Source: Euryodendron excelsum
Taxonomy: Eukaryota; Streptophyta; Magnoliopsida; Ericales; Pentaphylacaceae
Assembly (NCBI GenBank): GCA_033060915.1
Contig: CM065381.1
Span: forward strand, 7,663,501-7,727,500
Length of the DNA stretch: 64,000 bases
Direction: 5' to 3'
In this document: positions 47,101 to 61,367 of the stretch, piece after piece
Position numbering within the stretch: position 1 is the first letter of the stretch
Layout of the letters: every line of letters starts with the position of its first letter
Notes under the pieces: generated by a model
Told to the model about the DNA's origin: nothing
What the model saw: only the letters and a program-made list of their open reading frames with translations
The model's database searches: none
Program-made: the position numbers and the translations under genes

Positions 47101-48797
47101 ATGTAAGAGTGTATGAGTATATAAGAGGCTAGGGTTTGTGAAAACCTAAGGAGACTAGGGTTTAGTGAGGCTACGAGCTTTGTATATCGAAAAGTAGGGT
47201 TTTCAGACTGAGTTTGCGGACCTCTTTCACGTTGGAGGAGGCTCTATATTTATAGAGAGAGGAATGACCTGTGGCCTGTTGTAGTGGTGCCAGGCCAAAA
47301 AAACCTTCTAGCACCACTAGGAGTGGCGCTAGCCAGTTAGAAAAGTTTTAAGGTTGGCAAGCAACGTATCTTGAGAAAATTTGGACGCCTGTACTAGTGA
47401 CTACCATACAATTTTTAGCCTGACTTCATTAAGAATGACTCCGAAAAGTTTGGGAAGGATTTAAGGGACCAGAAATGACCCGAAAGGCTAGAAAGGGACA
47501 ACAACCCTTAGAATAGAATCCCAGGAGTAATGGACTTGAAAAAGGATGTCATGGTTTGTTGGAAGGGATGACTGTGCCATTAGGGGCAAAACGGTCAACT
47601 GGATTGAAAAGCTGCCGGGATGGACTCGGAATGTCCCGGAAGAAGACTCAAGGTTTGGGAACATTATTTAGAACGTCCCACGAGGTTACCGGTTTGATAT
47701 CTAGAGCCGGGGTGGCTAAAAAAAGGCGATCGACCCACTAGGGGCAAAACGGTCATTTTGCACCGGGTTTACCGAAACTGACTCGGAATGATCCAGAAAG
47801 ATAAAGAAAGGTCGAGACTAATATAAAAAGCATTCTCGAGAGGTTACCGGTTTGATACCCAGAGCTGGTGTGGTTCCCGGGACATTCGGATGCTTAGGGG
47901 CAAAATGGTCATCTTGACCGAAAAGTCTCGGAATTGGCCCGAAACTGACTAGAAGGCACCTAATCATGTCGGATTGACTTTAAGACAATCTTAGAAAGGT
48001 GGACTTACTATTCTGAAGACTTAGGTATTATCTCGAGAAACGTGCCAAAAAATGACCATAGGAATAGTTTGGTTATTTTTTACCAAAGTGGGCTAGCAGG
48101 CACTAGTGTTGACTTGGATTTTGAGTGTTTTCGCCACTCTGATGGCGGTCTCGTGATATAGGGGTTTGTTGCCAATTCCCTGTATCGACCTGTTTACGAG
48201 TATTTCCGCTACTCTGACGATTGCGATGTTTGCGAGTACTTTTGCTACTTTGACGGTTCGCGATCATTCCAGAGACTGCCTGATTTCGGGAAGTTGTTAA
48301 AGGGACTTAGCGTCTGAGAAGTCAACTATCTAGAAAGGCGTGCCGAAACGAACATTTCCGTATTGGCGGGCTAGCAAGCGCCAAAGGTGAATCGTTCTAC
48401 CATCTAGGGGACTTGGGGTCTTGTCCCGGTTGACAGGTTTAAAGAGACTTACCATTTCGAAGAGACTTTCTTCAGAAAACGTGCCAGATTGGATAAACTT
48501 ACTATCTCGAGGAATCAATTTTCTCGAGAGAGGGATTGGAATTGGAATTGAAAAAAGAATTGGAAAGGGGACTTACCGTCTTCGAAAAAACATGCCTGAT
48601 TTGGAATTGGACCGAACAATGCCCCTAAGAACATTTTGGTCATTTTGCCTCTAATTGGGCCTGGTGGGCCCATAAAGCGATGGATAGACGAGATTAGATT
48701 TGAAAAGTTGATTTGACTCAAAATATGTCCACATTGACTTGAATACAAGTCTGAACGAAATATAGACTGCCGAGCGATCAAAAATAGGGTGCTTACA
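44173..48797. mobile_element. very long solo LTR private to unit B (4,625 bp)
   Basis: The insert runs TGTCGCGCCC ... GGGTGCTTACA and is bounded by AGTTT (44,168-44,172) and GGTTT (48,798-48,802); the empty site in A and C reads TGGTTTTAAATT. The TGTCRCGCCC start and length of several kb resemble LTRs of Ty3/Gypsy Tat/Ogre elements; that assignment is from memory. Bases about 44,700-46,400 are almost free of C on the + strand and built from repeats like TTAGGAAAGATTTGAAA. CTATATTTATAGAGAG at 47,243 may be the LTR promoter's TATA box. No gag, pol or second LTR is seen. Confidence 0.82.
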
Positions 48798-51700
48798 GGT
48801 TTTAAATTATAAATTTTTACTGCCACATCATTCTGGTGAGATTTTTTATACAAATTGTTTTTGAAAAAAAATAGCGTCTTCCTAAGCCAATTCTTTGTAT
48901 TTCCTCAAGTAGTAATAATCTAACCCCATTCAATGGCCTTTCCTTCCAAGGTAGCATCTGATCAACTTGCAATCCAACTGTGCCAAAATCAAACATATTT
49001 GATTAAGCAGATTAACTTTTAATCTATCCAATTCCACTTTCCATCTCAATCCTTAGCTGTCCTTTTAAAAATTCTCTCTCATTGTTGATCTCAATGCAAA
49101 ATATTAGTCACGTCAGTTCATCAATAAAGCCCATTAATCAAGATTGTTCAGATATATAACACGAGATTTATGAATAAATAATCCATAGAGAGCTTCTCCA
49201 AATCTCAGATTTTGTGGGCTAACATGTGCCTTAGTATTTGTGTTCACACTCCAAAATATATTTCAAATGCCAATTTGCTCATTGCAGCACCTCGCACAAG
49301 ACCAGTACTCATAATGCTATATTTACACATATATGTATATATAAAGGGTATCACAATACATAAGTTTCTCGTCACTGTGAGGTTTGAGAAAGGTTAGTTG
49401 TAGAAAGCTTTTCCGAGCATGCTATTTTTGTTTATCATATCCATAAATTACCCTATACCACATGAATTACACAACTTTAAACAATATATATAATAATGAC
49501 TCGGGGCTCAAAATCCAGCTAACTTCGATTCTAATCGGGATTTAGGGCGTATATAAGGTATTAATATTAAAATTAATAAAATTTAGGGAAACCCGTGACA
49601 GGAGATAATTCACAGGGTTTCGCTATTTATTTATTGCAAGCAAAGTAATTGTTTATATGTGCAAACAATTCATGCATCATTCAAAATATTAATTAGTTAA
49701 TACAAAAAGTTTAAGGGGTGGCGCCTCGGCGAATCTACGTAGAAAAAGTAATTAGTGGAAATTATTAATGCTAGTCAAATGGGTTTGTTGAAGTTGGGAT
49801 GACTAATGGAAGATCAGATTCATTGTAGCATCAAGTCTGAATGACGAAGTTGCTATTGTTTATGGGGCCTTTATACTTAGATTATCATAATCCTCCACCG
49901 GTGGACGGTTTTGGGATAAGGTTTTTTTTATTATAATTTTAAAAGTAATTTTTTTTATTGTGATGAAGTATTACTTTATCGAGACTTTTTGTTCATAAAT
50001 TATGTATTAGAATACTGATATAAAGTTTTCAAATACTTTAATGATTAATTAAAACACTGATGTTAGGCAATACTTATAGAAACTTATTCAAATAACTATA
50101 AATTATTGTTGAAAAAGGTTTTGAAAGCATGACAAATAGTAGAGATAATGAGAAAGTGTCTGGACAATTTTAACAAATAATATTTTTTAAAAAAGTTTTG
50201 ACAATATTTTCTAAATTATGATAGAGTTTATGAGATATCTTGAAAACATTCTGAGATTCTCGTGGAGCACCGCATTATCTGTCTTCCTCCTTCTCTCTCA
50301 GGCTGAATTCGTTATATCGGAAATTTAACCCTCTGTCTTGTTGCTTAGGCTACAAAAGAAATGCCAAAAAAAAATTAAAAAAAGCTACAGAAGAACCACT
50401 TGGTAGAAAATATTACATATAGACTCTACTATTTTGTTTGGTTATCTGACTAATGAAGGACAGGAAAGGAAAAAGAAAAGAAATGGAAATGGGAAAAAGC
50501 TATTTTTTTTTTTTTTTGCTTTTGTTTGCTTGGGCAAAGAAAAATGAGAAAAAAAAATGCGTTTCCAAAAAAAATCCGTTTTTTTGTTTTATTACCCATA
50601 GAAAATTAAATAAGCACAAGAAATTTTATTTCCTTTTCCTCTTACTTCAGCGAATTAGGAATAACAATTTGACCTCAAAACTCTGAACCCCGCTTCAACC
50701 TATCCCTAAGAGAAAGGTTTGGGGGCGTGGAATGATGAAATATAAGCCGAAGTAGATTTGGACCGGGAAGGCTTAAGGGCATTTTACCCTAAACCCGCCG
50801 GATTATATTTCGAAATCTCTAAATACTTCTTTATATTTCATAATACAAAATATCACTGCTATATAAAGAAAATGTTACCTCTTATGATTGAAGTTTAGCC
50901 TCTTTCTTTATCGATTCTATATTGTGTTCTTATTTGTATAATTTTTATTTTTGAAGAATTAGTTCGATCATGAGATTTTCTATGAGTTTAACTCGATCAA
51001 CTTAAGTGAGACGAAAATAGAGTAGGAATGTTCAACTCGTTACAGGTTTGAGGGATATGAGTTAGAGTTTTTCTATTAAGAATAAGGTAAGATTTAGCTT
51101 GACCTATATCAAACTTGCTCTGTTGCTATTCCTACACCGAATACTATATCCAAACATAGCATAAAAAATGGAGAAATAAATACCATTTTTGAAGATTAAA
51201 AGTCTTTCTACATTTCATGGTACGTAGGAAGAAGCTTACACGAAACATAACTCAGTTGCGTTTCAACGATCACAACCGCGTAAATGTTAACAATTTAGTT
51301 GGAACCATCCTAACAGATTCATGTAATCAGGTCTGGTCATTGAAAACTGAAAAAAGAGAGCCCTTTGTGCATGAATGAATGCTTCGCCCGACAACTCCTA
51401 GACCACGTCTATTTCAAGAGAAAAAGGCAGGCGCCAGCGCGATTTGATTAAGTATCTCACGTCCAGTCTTATCTCGTTTTGATTAAGTATCTGGCGTCCA
51501 GTCTTATCCCGTATTTACTTCTGCAAATGAAAGTTAGGATAACTAATTCATAGAAGGCCTTTTACCCTCTATATACACAGTATTACGTAATCAGATGATA
51601 GAGGTGGAATAACTTAATAGGGTGATTCAGGTTTATAGAATGACAAAATTACCCTACAAGGGATTAGTAATCTCAAGATTAATCATCCCGCCCAAGGTTG

Positions 51701-53062
51701 GCAATAGAGCGAGTTTGGGTGAGAAGACCATACTTCATTCCTTGCCCACTATGGTGACCCCTCCACAGCTTAATCCCTCCCCACCCTGCCTCCTTTATTT
51801 ATCCATTTAATGGAATGGACATCTCCATAACATTAAGTGTGTAATGGAGAGGTTCTTAATCCTATAATATATATATATATATATATATATGTCTAAATAG
51901 AGAAAGTTTGTTACATGACTAATTGTTGCACCTCATCCCCAAAATTGATCTAACCATAATTAGTATCACTTCATACCCGTCTCAAGTGGTACGAGACAAG
52001 ATAGCAACCCCAAGATGTCAAGTTATTTTCTCATCCCTAACCCTACCTTCGTTCTTCCTGCGAAACAAACATGGCCATATCTCCACTAATCATGGAAAAA
52101 CATTCCAACCATCCCACCTTCCCTCCCTCTTTCTGTAGGAAAACACATGGTTTTGGCTAATATAGTAACAAACATGACCTGAAAAGTACATATACCAGGA
52201 AGAGAAAAGAAACAAGCCAACTCTGCAGACGGCAGCCTGTAAAATGAAATGAGGATTACTGTACAAAAGTAAAAACCCAGAAAGGCACAATACCACATGT
52301 TTATGCATCCATTTCATAAAAAACCAGCCATACATCTAATGTTTTTCAAGCATTTTGCATCCTTTATACTGTAACATTTAACAGAATGACGACAAAAGTA
52401 AGATAATCGAGAGAGAGGGAGAGAGAGAGAGACCAACAGTAGTAAGATATTAAGAAAGCAGCACAAACGCAATTCAAGAAGCCCAAAAATAGATAGTATC
52501 TGTTGACCAAAATTCCAAATTTCAGCTATATCTTCTATTGCTTACTGCCCTGATTGGATAAAAGAGAAGCTAGACCCATTCTCCATCCAAACATAACAGA
52601 AGGTTAACTCTTTTTTGGAATAAGAGAAGGCAGACCAGCTCTCAAGCTGTAAGCGAGCGAAGTCTCCTGCTTTGCACTTGTCTCCGAGGACCTGCAACAA
52701 ATACCAGCACAAACACACAATTAAAATTATTTCACCCTGCTTATGTGAGAGCATGACGGTATTGCTATCAAAAAAAACTTTTCTGAGAGATGCATTTCAG
52801 CATAGGCACTAGCAACCCATATTGTCCCACTGATGACAGGGTGGCTTCCTCCCAATGAGAATACTATTTTCATCAAAATTAGGGAAATCTTCTAGTCTGT
52901 ATGCATGCTTGCACAGTCATGTTCTTGTGTGCAGGCATGGGGGGGGGGGGAGAGGTGGGGTTGTGGAGGGGCGCCTGCAATTGGTGTATAACCAAGAAAT
53001 GAGAATTTTCAAAGACACAATATATAATAGTTTTGCTTAAGAGGAGATACATTGCTTTCAAG

Positions 53063-53185
53063 ATAGTTCCACAAACACAGAATTCTGCAGTTCAAGAAAT
53101 GTTGTCAGCACGGGAAGAAGTTGATAACATCACAGCACTGGAATTAGCCAGAAACATGAAGTTTCAAGCAGCAGAAGAAAATTGA
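53063..53185 (+). pseudogene. exon-like segment, + strand, unit B
   Basis: Counterpart of 36,546-36,677: 40 codons plus TGA, with SAREEVDNITALELARNMKF. It is 9 nt shorter than A and still in frame. Confidence 0.35.
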
Positions 53186-53245
53186 GGAAATAAAAAACTG
53201 ACACTATGCAGACATGCTTTTCAGAAATGAAAAAAAAAAACACCA

Positions 53246-53264
53246 TGAAATTTGGAATTTTGGT
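53246..53264. other. B/C junction with the same templated filler
   Basis: The 19 bp are identical to the A/B junction. Identical breakpoint and filler at both junctions mean that they descend from one original event. Confidence 0.8.
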
Positions 53265-53596
53265 AATACAAGAATCAAGTAGAAAATGTACTCCCAACAA
53301 ATGTGTAATTAATTTGGTAATTACATGCATCATGAAGGCATTCACAGAAGAGGGATTCCAGCTCGTCTTCAGTCAGCCGGAACAGGCCATCTTCAGTTTA
53401 ATGTATAAGACTACAATACATTATTAAAATATAAAATTAATGGTTTACAAACTGTCAAATCATTATAAATTTCATAGCCACTGATAACTTATTTTCATTA
53501 AATTAATCTCTAATTTTTGCCAAAATTGGATAGCCACCAAAACTAGAGAGGAGCTAGAATGACCCCCTCAACCCAAAAAAAAAAAAAAAAAGGAAC

Positions 53597-53627
<31 letters not shown>

Positions 53628-55645
53628 GAGAGAGGGGGCGGGGGGGAGAGCAGGGGGAAATTAATAATGATAATTAAATTTAATTGTGTCCTGTAAGTTA
53701 ACTCGTAATCACGCTTAAGTTTACATGTGCTTTCTTAGTCTCAATGTGGGGGAAATTCAACTTCAGGTGTATTTTTTTAATTTTCTTTTCCCACCAATTT
53801 TACTTAACAACTTGGATTATGGATTTGATTTAGGTTAGTTACGTATGTTCATTAATTAGATCACCGGATTAGGTTTTTCTACTTTTTTTTTTTCTTCTTT
53901 TGTTGATGTCTTGACAATCTAACTAAGCAAAATGACATTTTTTTCAATAGAAAATAATGTACAAGGTAGTTGGTGAATGAGCTTTGCAGATTTGTATTTT
54001 GCACTACCCATAATAATAGATTATGTACATTTTACATTTTTCCTTCTTGAAACATTACACAAATCTAACATGACAGAAGTTCGAGGATTATTTCACTAAT
54101 CACCTTTAATTGGATAGTGAAATGAAAGTCAAGCATGTACACAATTTGCAATAACAATTTTTTTTATAATCATTCAAGAAAAAAAAAAATTCAAATGTCA
54201 TAATTTTCGTATTCAAAGTTGGAAAAAGGAAAATCTCAGTGCTCATTTAAGATATGTATTGATGATAATCATGAAATTGGTAATTCAATCAATTGAATTT
54301 GGGGTCAAATATAAACTATTGAAGAGAAATATTAAGTAAATCAATTATATGTTCTAACTGGTCTGAAGTTCTTCCTTACGAGTTCATTATCTTTATATGT
54401 TTTCAATTGGAAATATAACTTGAACAAGAGTTATTTACCATGAACTAAGTCATTTTATTTAATTATTTTTCCCAATCAAAATTAAAGAGAAAATATAAAA
54501 TATAAAATGATACTTTTCCCGCTGACATAATCAAACTATGGACATGTGAAATTGTGAACTCATAACCCACCTAAGTTACATCCCAAGGAATTTCGATTCA
54601 ATTGGCTATCGATCTAAAATGAAAAATGTTTGATCCCTAATTTAATAAGCAGTTGTTACGGGAATGCTGAGAGAGAGAGAGAGAGAGAGAGAATTCTATC
54701 AAAGAAGAGTTTGGGGGGCCACATGACATGGGGGGGAGAGAGAATTAGTGACATAATCAAACTATGGATATGTGAACTCTAACCCAGCTAAGTTGCATCC
54801 CAAGGAATTTCTATTCAATTTCCTTTTCTAAAAGTAAAATTGGTTGACCTCTGATTTAATAAGCAGTTTGTCAATATGTGAATGCAGAGAGAGAGAGAAT
54901 CAAAAAAGAGTTTTTGTGACCACATGACATAAGGGGGGAATATATGACATTTTTGGTTCTCTTCTCTTAGACAATTGTTTGTGATGTGCAATGAACTTTC
55001 ATTTGCTTGCAAGATGGTACTTTAGTCCAATGTATATATCTGTGGCCGAAAGAAAATATGAGACGAAGAAAGGTCTAAAGAGTTAGGATCAATGGATCTC
55101 ACTGAAGCCTCTCTAGACACATCCAAAACTTTGATTTTGGTTTTATTTAGTTTTCTTATTGAGACTGTCAAAATTGCCACCATTTGACCTCTTTGTGGGT
55201 ATTTTTTCTTCCTATGTTTGGATGCAGTTAATGAACTAGTTCTTTATTTATTTTTTTTTTTTTGACTTTTTTAAACGAAAGTTCCATATTCTTTTTTTTT
55301 TTATATATGAATTTTTTTAGGAGAAGCTCTTCAGCGAAAACAACTATAAAAAAACAAGTAAAGAAGCCAAAAGTTACTGAAATAATAAATAAGTAACTTA
55401 TGATTGCATATAAAAAAAAAAAAAACTAGAAAGCAAATAATAAATAATGAAGCACCCCCGTGAAGCTCATATAAAAAATAATAACTTTTAGTTGAAAAAA
55501 GATAACAAAAATGAAAAGAAAAACCTAGTTACTAAGCTGTTTGTTAAGCTGATCCAAATGGGTACTATTTAATCATTTCAATGCTATGTTTTTCTCTGAT
55601 TTGGACAAATCAGTGGCTATCACAAACTGCCACTTCAGTGTCATG

Positions 55646-57296
55646 TGACTCGCTTCGAAAATTACAAAATGGAGTTAGTACCCCGCAAGAGTACGGGGGT
55701 CGCGATGAAGTATAAACCGGCAATCCGGTATCGTTCTCTCCCAAGGGACCTAGCCAAATATAGGCTCTAGCACTCAACTCACACTAACCTAGCCTAGGAG
55801 TGAATTGCAATTATGTGGGGAATTGAATCTAAAATAAAAGGAAAAATAAAATGACCGAAAATCTTTAGGTTTTTGATGGGGTTTTGATTTACTAAACTAA
55901 TGCAATGAAAATTAAAGCAATTAACTAGGCAATTGATTTAAATGTAAAGCAATTAAAATGAAAAGCTTGGGTATGATTGATTCAATCCACCAATTCACAA
56001 CAAGAATTTCAATAGAGGATTTTTATAACTCAAATCAAGAATCACACCGTGGATTCTTGATTCGAAATATTTTGACCATAAAACCTTGAGTTCATATTTA
56101 GTTGAGTGTAGGGATTAAACCAATTAATAGAACCCTAGAAGCAAACCTTATAAATGTGCAAGATTTATACCAATTGTTGAATTGTGCATAAATATTACCA
56201 AATGAGTTATGAATCTAAGTTTTCGAACAAATCCAACACCCAACCAACTAGAACTATACAAATCTATGAATAAAACTTTGAAGTTCATGAATCCCCATTG
56301 ACATACTTGAAAATCCTTGGTGGATCTTCACAATCACACCCAAGAGATGTTTAGCTACTAGAAATCATAATAAAGAGCATAAATGAAGGTAAATCTAACA
56401 TTAAACTAAGTAAAACTAGTGTTTGGTTGCTAAGAAAGTGAGAGAAAATGGCAAAAAAGTGAAGGAAAATATATTACAATGTAAGAAAGTTACAATTTCT
56501 ACTCCTACATTAACATTACAAACATAAATCTAAGCTAAAATACACAAAAACATAAAAACCAACCTTGGAGGAGCTTTTCACGCCACCCCCTTGGCTGCTA
56601 CAAACCCAAAAAATCTTCCTCCCCTCCATTTTTTCGGACAACAAAGCTTTTAAGCTCCAGATCTATATCGACCGATCGATCGGCACTGTTCACCGATCGA
56701 TCGGCCGATTGAACGGCAATTGGAGCGTTCGATCGGAAAAAAAAACTGTTTTTACTGTTCACGGGTACTGTTCACCGATCGATCGGGTTACTGTTCACCG
56801 ATCGATCGGCCGATCGATCGGTGAATAGTGACCGATCGATCGGGTTACTGTTCACCCGATCGATCGGCCGATCGATCGGTAAATCACCCTCTCTGAAGTT
56901 TGCCAAGCCAATCGATCGGTTACTATTCATCCCTCCACCTTGAAACTTAATTTTGACCACTTTAGAGGCCGATTCAACCGATGCACATTAGAGGACAAAT
57001 TGTAACTCTTGAAGTCTTCTTTCCAATGGAACAAAAATCAGCTCAATCGGACATCGGAGTAAAAAGATATGGCCCAAATACCGAGACGGGTCTGAATTTT
57101 CATGAACAAATTATTCGCCTTGAACCCGCTTTGATTATTCTTGCTTTCCTTTTGCCTTTATTAGCTTATATAACCTACAAAGCACACACAAAACATAATC
57201 AAACAAATATCTAACTAAAATAAGGAAATTAACACTAATATAAATCTAACAAAGTGCGGATTAAGAGCCTATGATTACACTTTTAGGGTGTAATCA
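55646..57296. mobile_element. solo LTR private to unit C (1,651 bp)
   Basis: The insert starts TGACTCGCTTCG and ends GGGTGTAATCA, with TCATG on both sides (55,641-55,645 and 57,297-57,301). Units A and B have the uninterrupted AGTGTCATGGTAATTG or AGTGTCACGGTAATTG. It contains a cluster of CGATCGATCGG palindromes. No coding domain is recognised, so the lineage is unassigned. Confidence 0.9.
56671..56920. repeat. cluster of CGATCGATCGG palindromes
   Basis: Eight full and two partial copies of CGATCGATCGG occur in 250 bp. Two pairs are fused head to head into 24-bp perfect palindromes (near 56,797-56,820 and 56,855-56,878). TTACTGTTCACC-type spacers recur between copies. It lies inside the unit C solo LTR. 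Confidence 0.9.
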
Positions 57297-57892
57297 TCAT
57301 GGTAATTGCCAAAGGCAATTAACCATTAGATAAATTTCTCAAGTTGGATTATTTTTCGAGTCATGTGTCAAGGGAAAACAAGTAGCTTACATCCACATAA
57401 TTATAGAGAAGAGTTCTCTGACAGTTGGTTGTTAGCTATCTGGACTTGAGACTGGTTGCGTAAAGATAAAACATTATGCATTCATAGGTGAATAACTTAC
57501 ATCAACATAATTATACATAACAGTTCCAACAAAATTAGTTTTACACTAGTTGTTAGCTACCTAATGCAATCCTCCTCTTATCCGGACTTGGGACTGATTA
57601 TGTAAAGATTAAACACTAAGCATGCATAAGTGGATACTTTTTATTGTTTTTGGTTATGTGTCCAGGAGTCCGGACCAGCTTACAATTAAAACACTAACCA
57701 TGCGTAGTTAAATAGCTTACATCCACATAATTACACGTAAAATTTCTGACAAAATTAGGTTTATATTTGATGTTGGTTCCCTAATGCAATTCTCCTCTTA
57801 TCTGAGATTGAGATTGACTGTGTAAAGATAAAACTCTAAGCACACATATCCTTTTTCGGTATGATCAAAGGCAGGTCATCTATGCTAGGACT

Positions 57893-57968
57893 AAAGAATT
57901 TATAAGAGATAAATCTCTTGTAGCTTGACCAAGAATTTATAAGAGATAAATCTCTTGTAGCTTGACCC
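57893..57968. repeat. 37-bp tandem duplication beside the unit C deletion
   Basis: TATAAGAGATAAATCTCTTG starts at 57,901 and again at 57,938. It lies immediately left of the point where unit C has lost about 1.8 kb. Confidence 0.85.
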
Positions 57969-60900
57969 CAAGGGACCAAGAGTGTTGCCAAATTATGGCT
58001 CTAACTATCAAAGAGTCCAAAATGTAACATGTAATAATTTCAATAAATGAATATGGGTAGATCTCATTCATTAATCCCATGTCCACATAGGCTGTGGTAT
58101 GCCACATGTTTTTGCACTAATCGCATCTGGTTTAGGTAAAATGCGACTTTAAGACCTTGATTAGGAAAATTATGTCATGTTTAAATGGATATTCATGCGA
58201 TGTTAGGGCTACAATTAATTATGATTTATGGAGAGAGAGAGAGAGATGCATGCATGTGGTTTTGGTAAGTTTCTCTGAAGATAATGAAGTTAAGACGTCC
58301 ACTGGACATGAGTTGGCATAGGCTGATGATAGATAGGTCCTAATCCTATTCCTAGGTACATATAGGTAGGAAATAACATAGGGCAATCTTATACAAATAA
58401 ACTTTTGTACAAAATAATGCAGCTGTGTGTGACATTTTCATTTTAAACCCAAACATTTGTTATTTGAATTTATAATTTAAAAAATATCGCTTTCACATTA
58501 TTCTCATGAAGTTTTTTTTTATAAAATTTTTGTAAGAATAGAATTTTATAATAAAATCATGTGACTGAAAAGGTGGGTGAGAAGGCAGGACAGGCAGGAG
58601 GCTAGGATCATTGGATCTCTCTTTGAAGCTGGCTCTGATCACTTTCTCAGTTCCCACTTGTCTCTTTCTTCATGTTTCCAATTCAGCACAGAGAGGAAAG
58701 AAAGCCAAATTCTTGTGCTTTGAATCCTGATTAAAAGAAATAAGTTCAAAAAAATTTCCAAGCTTCTCTCTAACTTAAAAGGGGAAAAATAATTATTGAC
58801 AGTTCAGACCCAAATTATGATTCAACAATCTAAGGTTGCATGTGGATACATATATATACATATATTATGAGTAATATCATATAAAAAGAAAAATCATATG
58901 GAAATTTTTTACATAATGATGAGGCTGAATTGAGTCCTTTCATTTTGAACCAAAATACCCATTAACATCATTAATCCAAAAATTTCATTGTCACATCATT
59001 TTAGAAGAATTTTTTGAATAATTTTTCTATATGAATATAATTTCCCCTTAGGAAATAGCATGTGGGCCAATTAAATGTTGTGTAGTTGATCCCAATAGTC
59101 AATATGATAAGCCATTGGGTAATGCTATATATACAACATTCATACAAAATTTATAATGATATGATTGAATGAAAGTCATTCATTTTAAAACATAATAATC
59201 ATTATAATGGTTTTAAATTATAAATTTTTACTGTCACATCATTTTAGTGAGATTTTTTATACAAATTTTTTTTGAAAAAAAATAGCGTCTTCCTAAGCCA
59301 ATTCTTTGTATTTCCTCAAGTAGTAATAATCTAACCCCATTCAATGGCCTTTCCTTCCAAGGTAGCATCTGATCAACTTGCAATCCAACTGTGCCATAAT
59401 CAAACATATTTGATTAAGCAGATTAACTTTTAATCTATCCAATTCCACTTTCCATCTCAATCCTTAGCTGTCCTTGAAAGAATTCTCTCTCATTGTTGAT
59501 CTCAATGCAAAAAATTAGTCATGCCAGTTCATCAATAAAGCCCATTAATCAAGATTGTTCAGATATATAACACGAGATTTATGAATAAATAATCCATAGA
59601 AAGCTTCTCCAAATCTCAGATTTTGTGGGCTAGCATGTGCCTTAGTATTTGTGTTTCACACTCCAAAAATATATTTCAAATGCCAATTTGCTCATTGAAG
59701 CACCTCGCACAAGACCAGTACTCATAATGCTATATTTACACATATATGTATATATAAAGGCTACCATAATACATAAGGCTCTCGCCACTGTGAGGTTTGA
59801 GAAAGGTTAGGTGTAGAAAGCTTTTCCGAGCATGCTATTTTTGTTTATCATATCCATAAATTACCCTATCCCACATGAATTACACAACTTTAAACAATAT
59901 ATATAATAATGACTCGGGGCTCAAAATCCAGCTAACTTCGATTCTAATCGGGATTTAGGGCATGCAGATTAATATTAAAATTAATAAAATTTAGTGAAAC
60001 CCGTGACGGGAGATAATTCACACGGTTTCGCTATTTATTTATTGCAAGCAAAGTATTTGTTTATATGTGCAAACAATTCATGCATCATTCAAAATATTAA
60101 TTAGTTAATACAAAAAGTTTAAGGGGTGGCGCCTCGGCGAATCTACATAGAAAAAGTAATTAGTGGAAATTATTAATGCTAGTCAAATGGGTTTGTTGAA
60201 GTTGGGATGATTAATGGAAGACCAGATTCATTGTAGCATCAAGTCTGAATGATGAAGTTGCTATTGCTTATGGGGCTTTTATACTTAGATTATCATAATC
60301 CTCCACCGGTGGACGGTTTTGGGAAAAGGTTTTTTTATTATAATTTTAAAAGTAATTTTTTTTTATTGTGATGAAGTATTACTTTATCGAGACTTATGTA
60401 TTAGAATACTGATATAAAGTTTTCAAATACTTTAATGATTCATTAAAACACTGATGTTAGGCAATACTTATAGAAACTTATTCAAATAACTATACATTAT
60501 TGTTGATAAAAGGTTTTGAAAGCATGAAAAATAGTAGAGATAATGAGAAAGTGTCTGGAGAATTTTCACAAATAATATTTTTTAAAGAAGTTTTGACAAT
60601 ATTTTTTAAATTATGATAGAGTTTATGAGATATCTTGAAAACATTCTAAGATTATTGTGGAGCACCACATTATCTCTCCTCGTCCTTCTCTCTTAGGCTG
60701 AATACGTTATATCAAAATTTTAATCCTCTTTCTTGTTACTTAGGCTATAAAAGAAATGTCAAACAAAAATAAAAAAGCTACAAAAGAACCACTTGGTAGG
60801 CAATATCACATATAGACTCTACTATTTTGTTTGGTTATCTGACTAACGAAGGATAGGAAAGGAAAAAGAAAAAGAAAAGAAATGGAAATGGAAAAAAGCT

Positions 60901-61367
60901 TTTTTTTTTTGCTTTTGTTTGCTTGGGCAAAGAAAAATGAGAAAAAAAAAATACGTTTCTAAAAAAAATGCGTTTTTTTTTTGTTTTATTACCCATAGAA
61001 AATTAAATAAGTACAAGAAATTTTATTTCCTTTTCCTCTTACTTCACCGAATTAGGAATAACAATTTAACTTCAAAAATCCGAACCTCGCTTCATCCTGC
61101 CCCTAAGAGAAAGGGTTAGGGGCGTGGAATAAAGAAGAAATATAACCCAAAACAAATTTGGATGAGGCAGGCTTAAGGGTGTTCCACTCTAAACCTGTCG
61201 GATTATATTATGAAATCTCTAAATACTCCTTCATATTTCATAATACAAAATATCACTGCTATATAAAGAAAATGTTACCTCTTATGATTGAAGTTTAGCC
61301 TCTTTCTTTATCAATTCTATATTATGTTCTTATTTGTATAATTTTTAGTTTTTGAAGAATTAGTTCT

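Larger units (their letters stand above)
36755..53261. repeat. tandem segmental duplication, unit B (16.5 kb with insertions)
   Basis: It starts with the same GGTAATACAAGAATCAAGTA and follows unit A in order. Its extra length comes from two solo LTRs (41,904-43,246 and 44,173-48,797). Without them and their target duplications it is about 10.53 kb. Small private changes include a 58-bp repeat at 41,102-41,217 and a ~37-bp repeat near 51,450-51,520. No intact gene is seen. Confidence 0.92.

Noticed and set aside
41904..57296. The LTR-like blocks in B and C as pairs flanking one large retrotransposon
   Set aside because: The three blocks are unrelated in sequence, each has its own target duplication, and the DNA between them is ordinary unit sequence.
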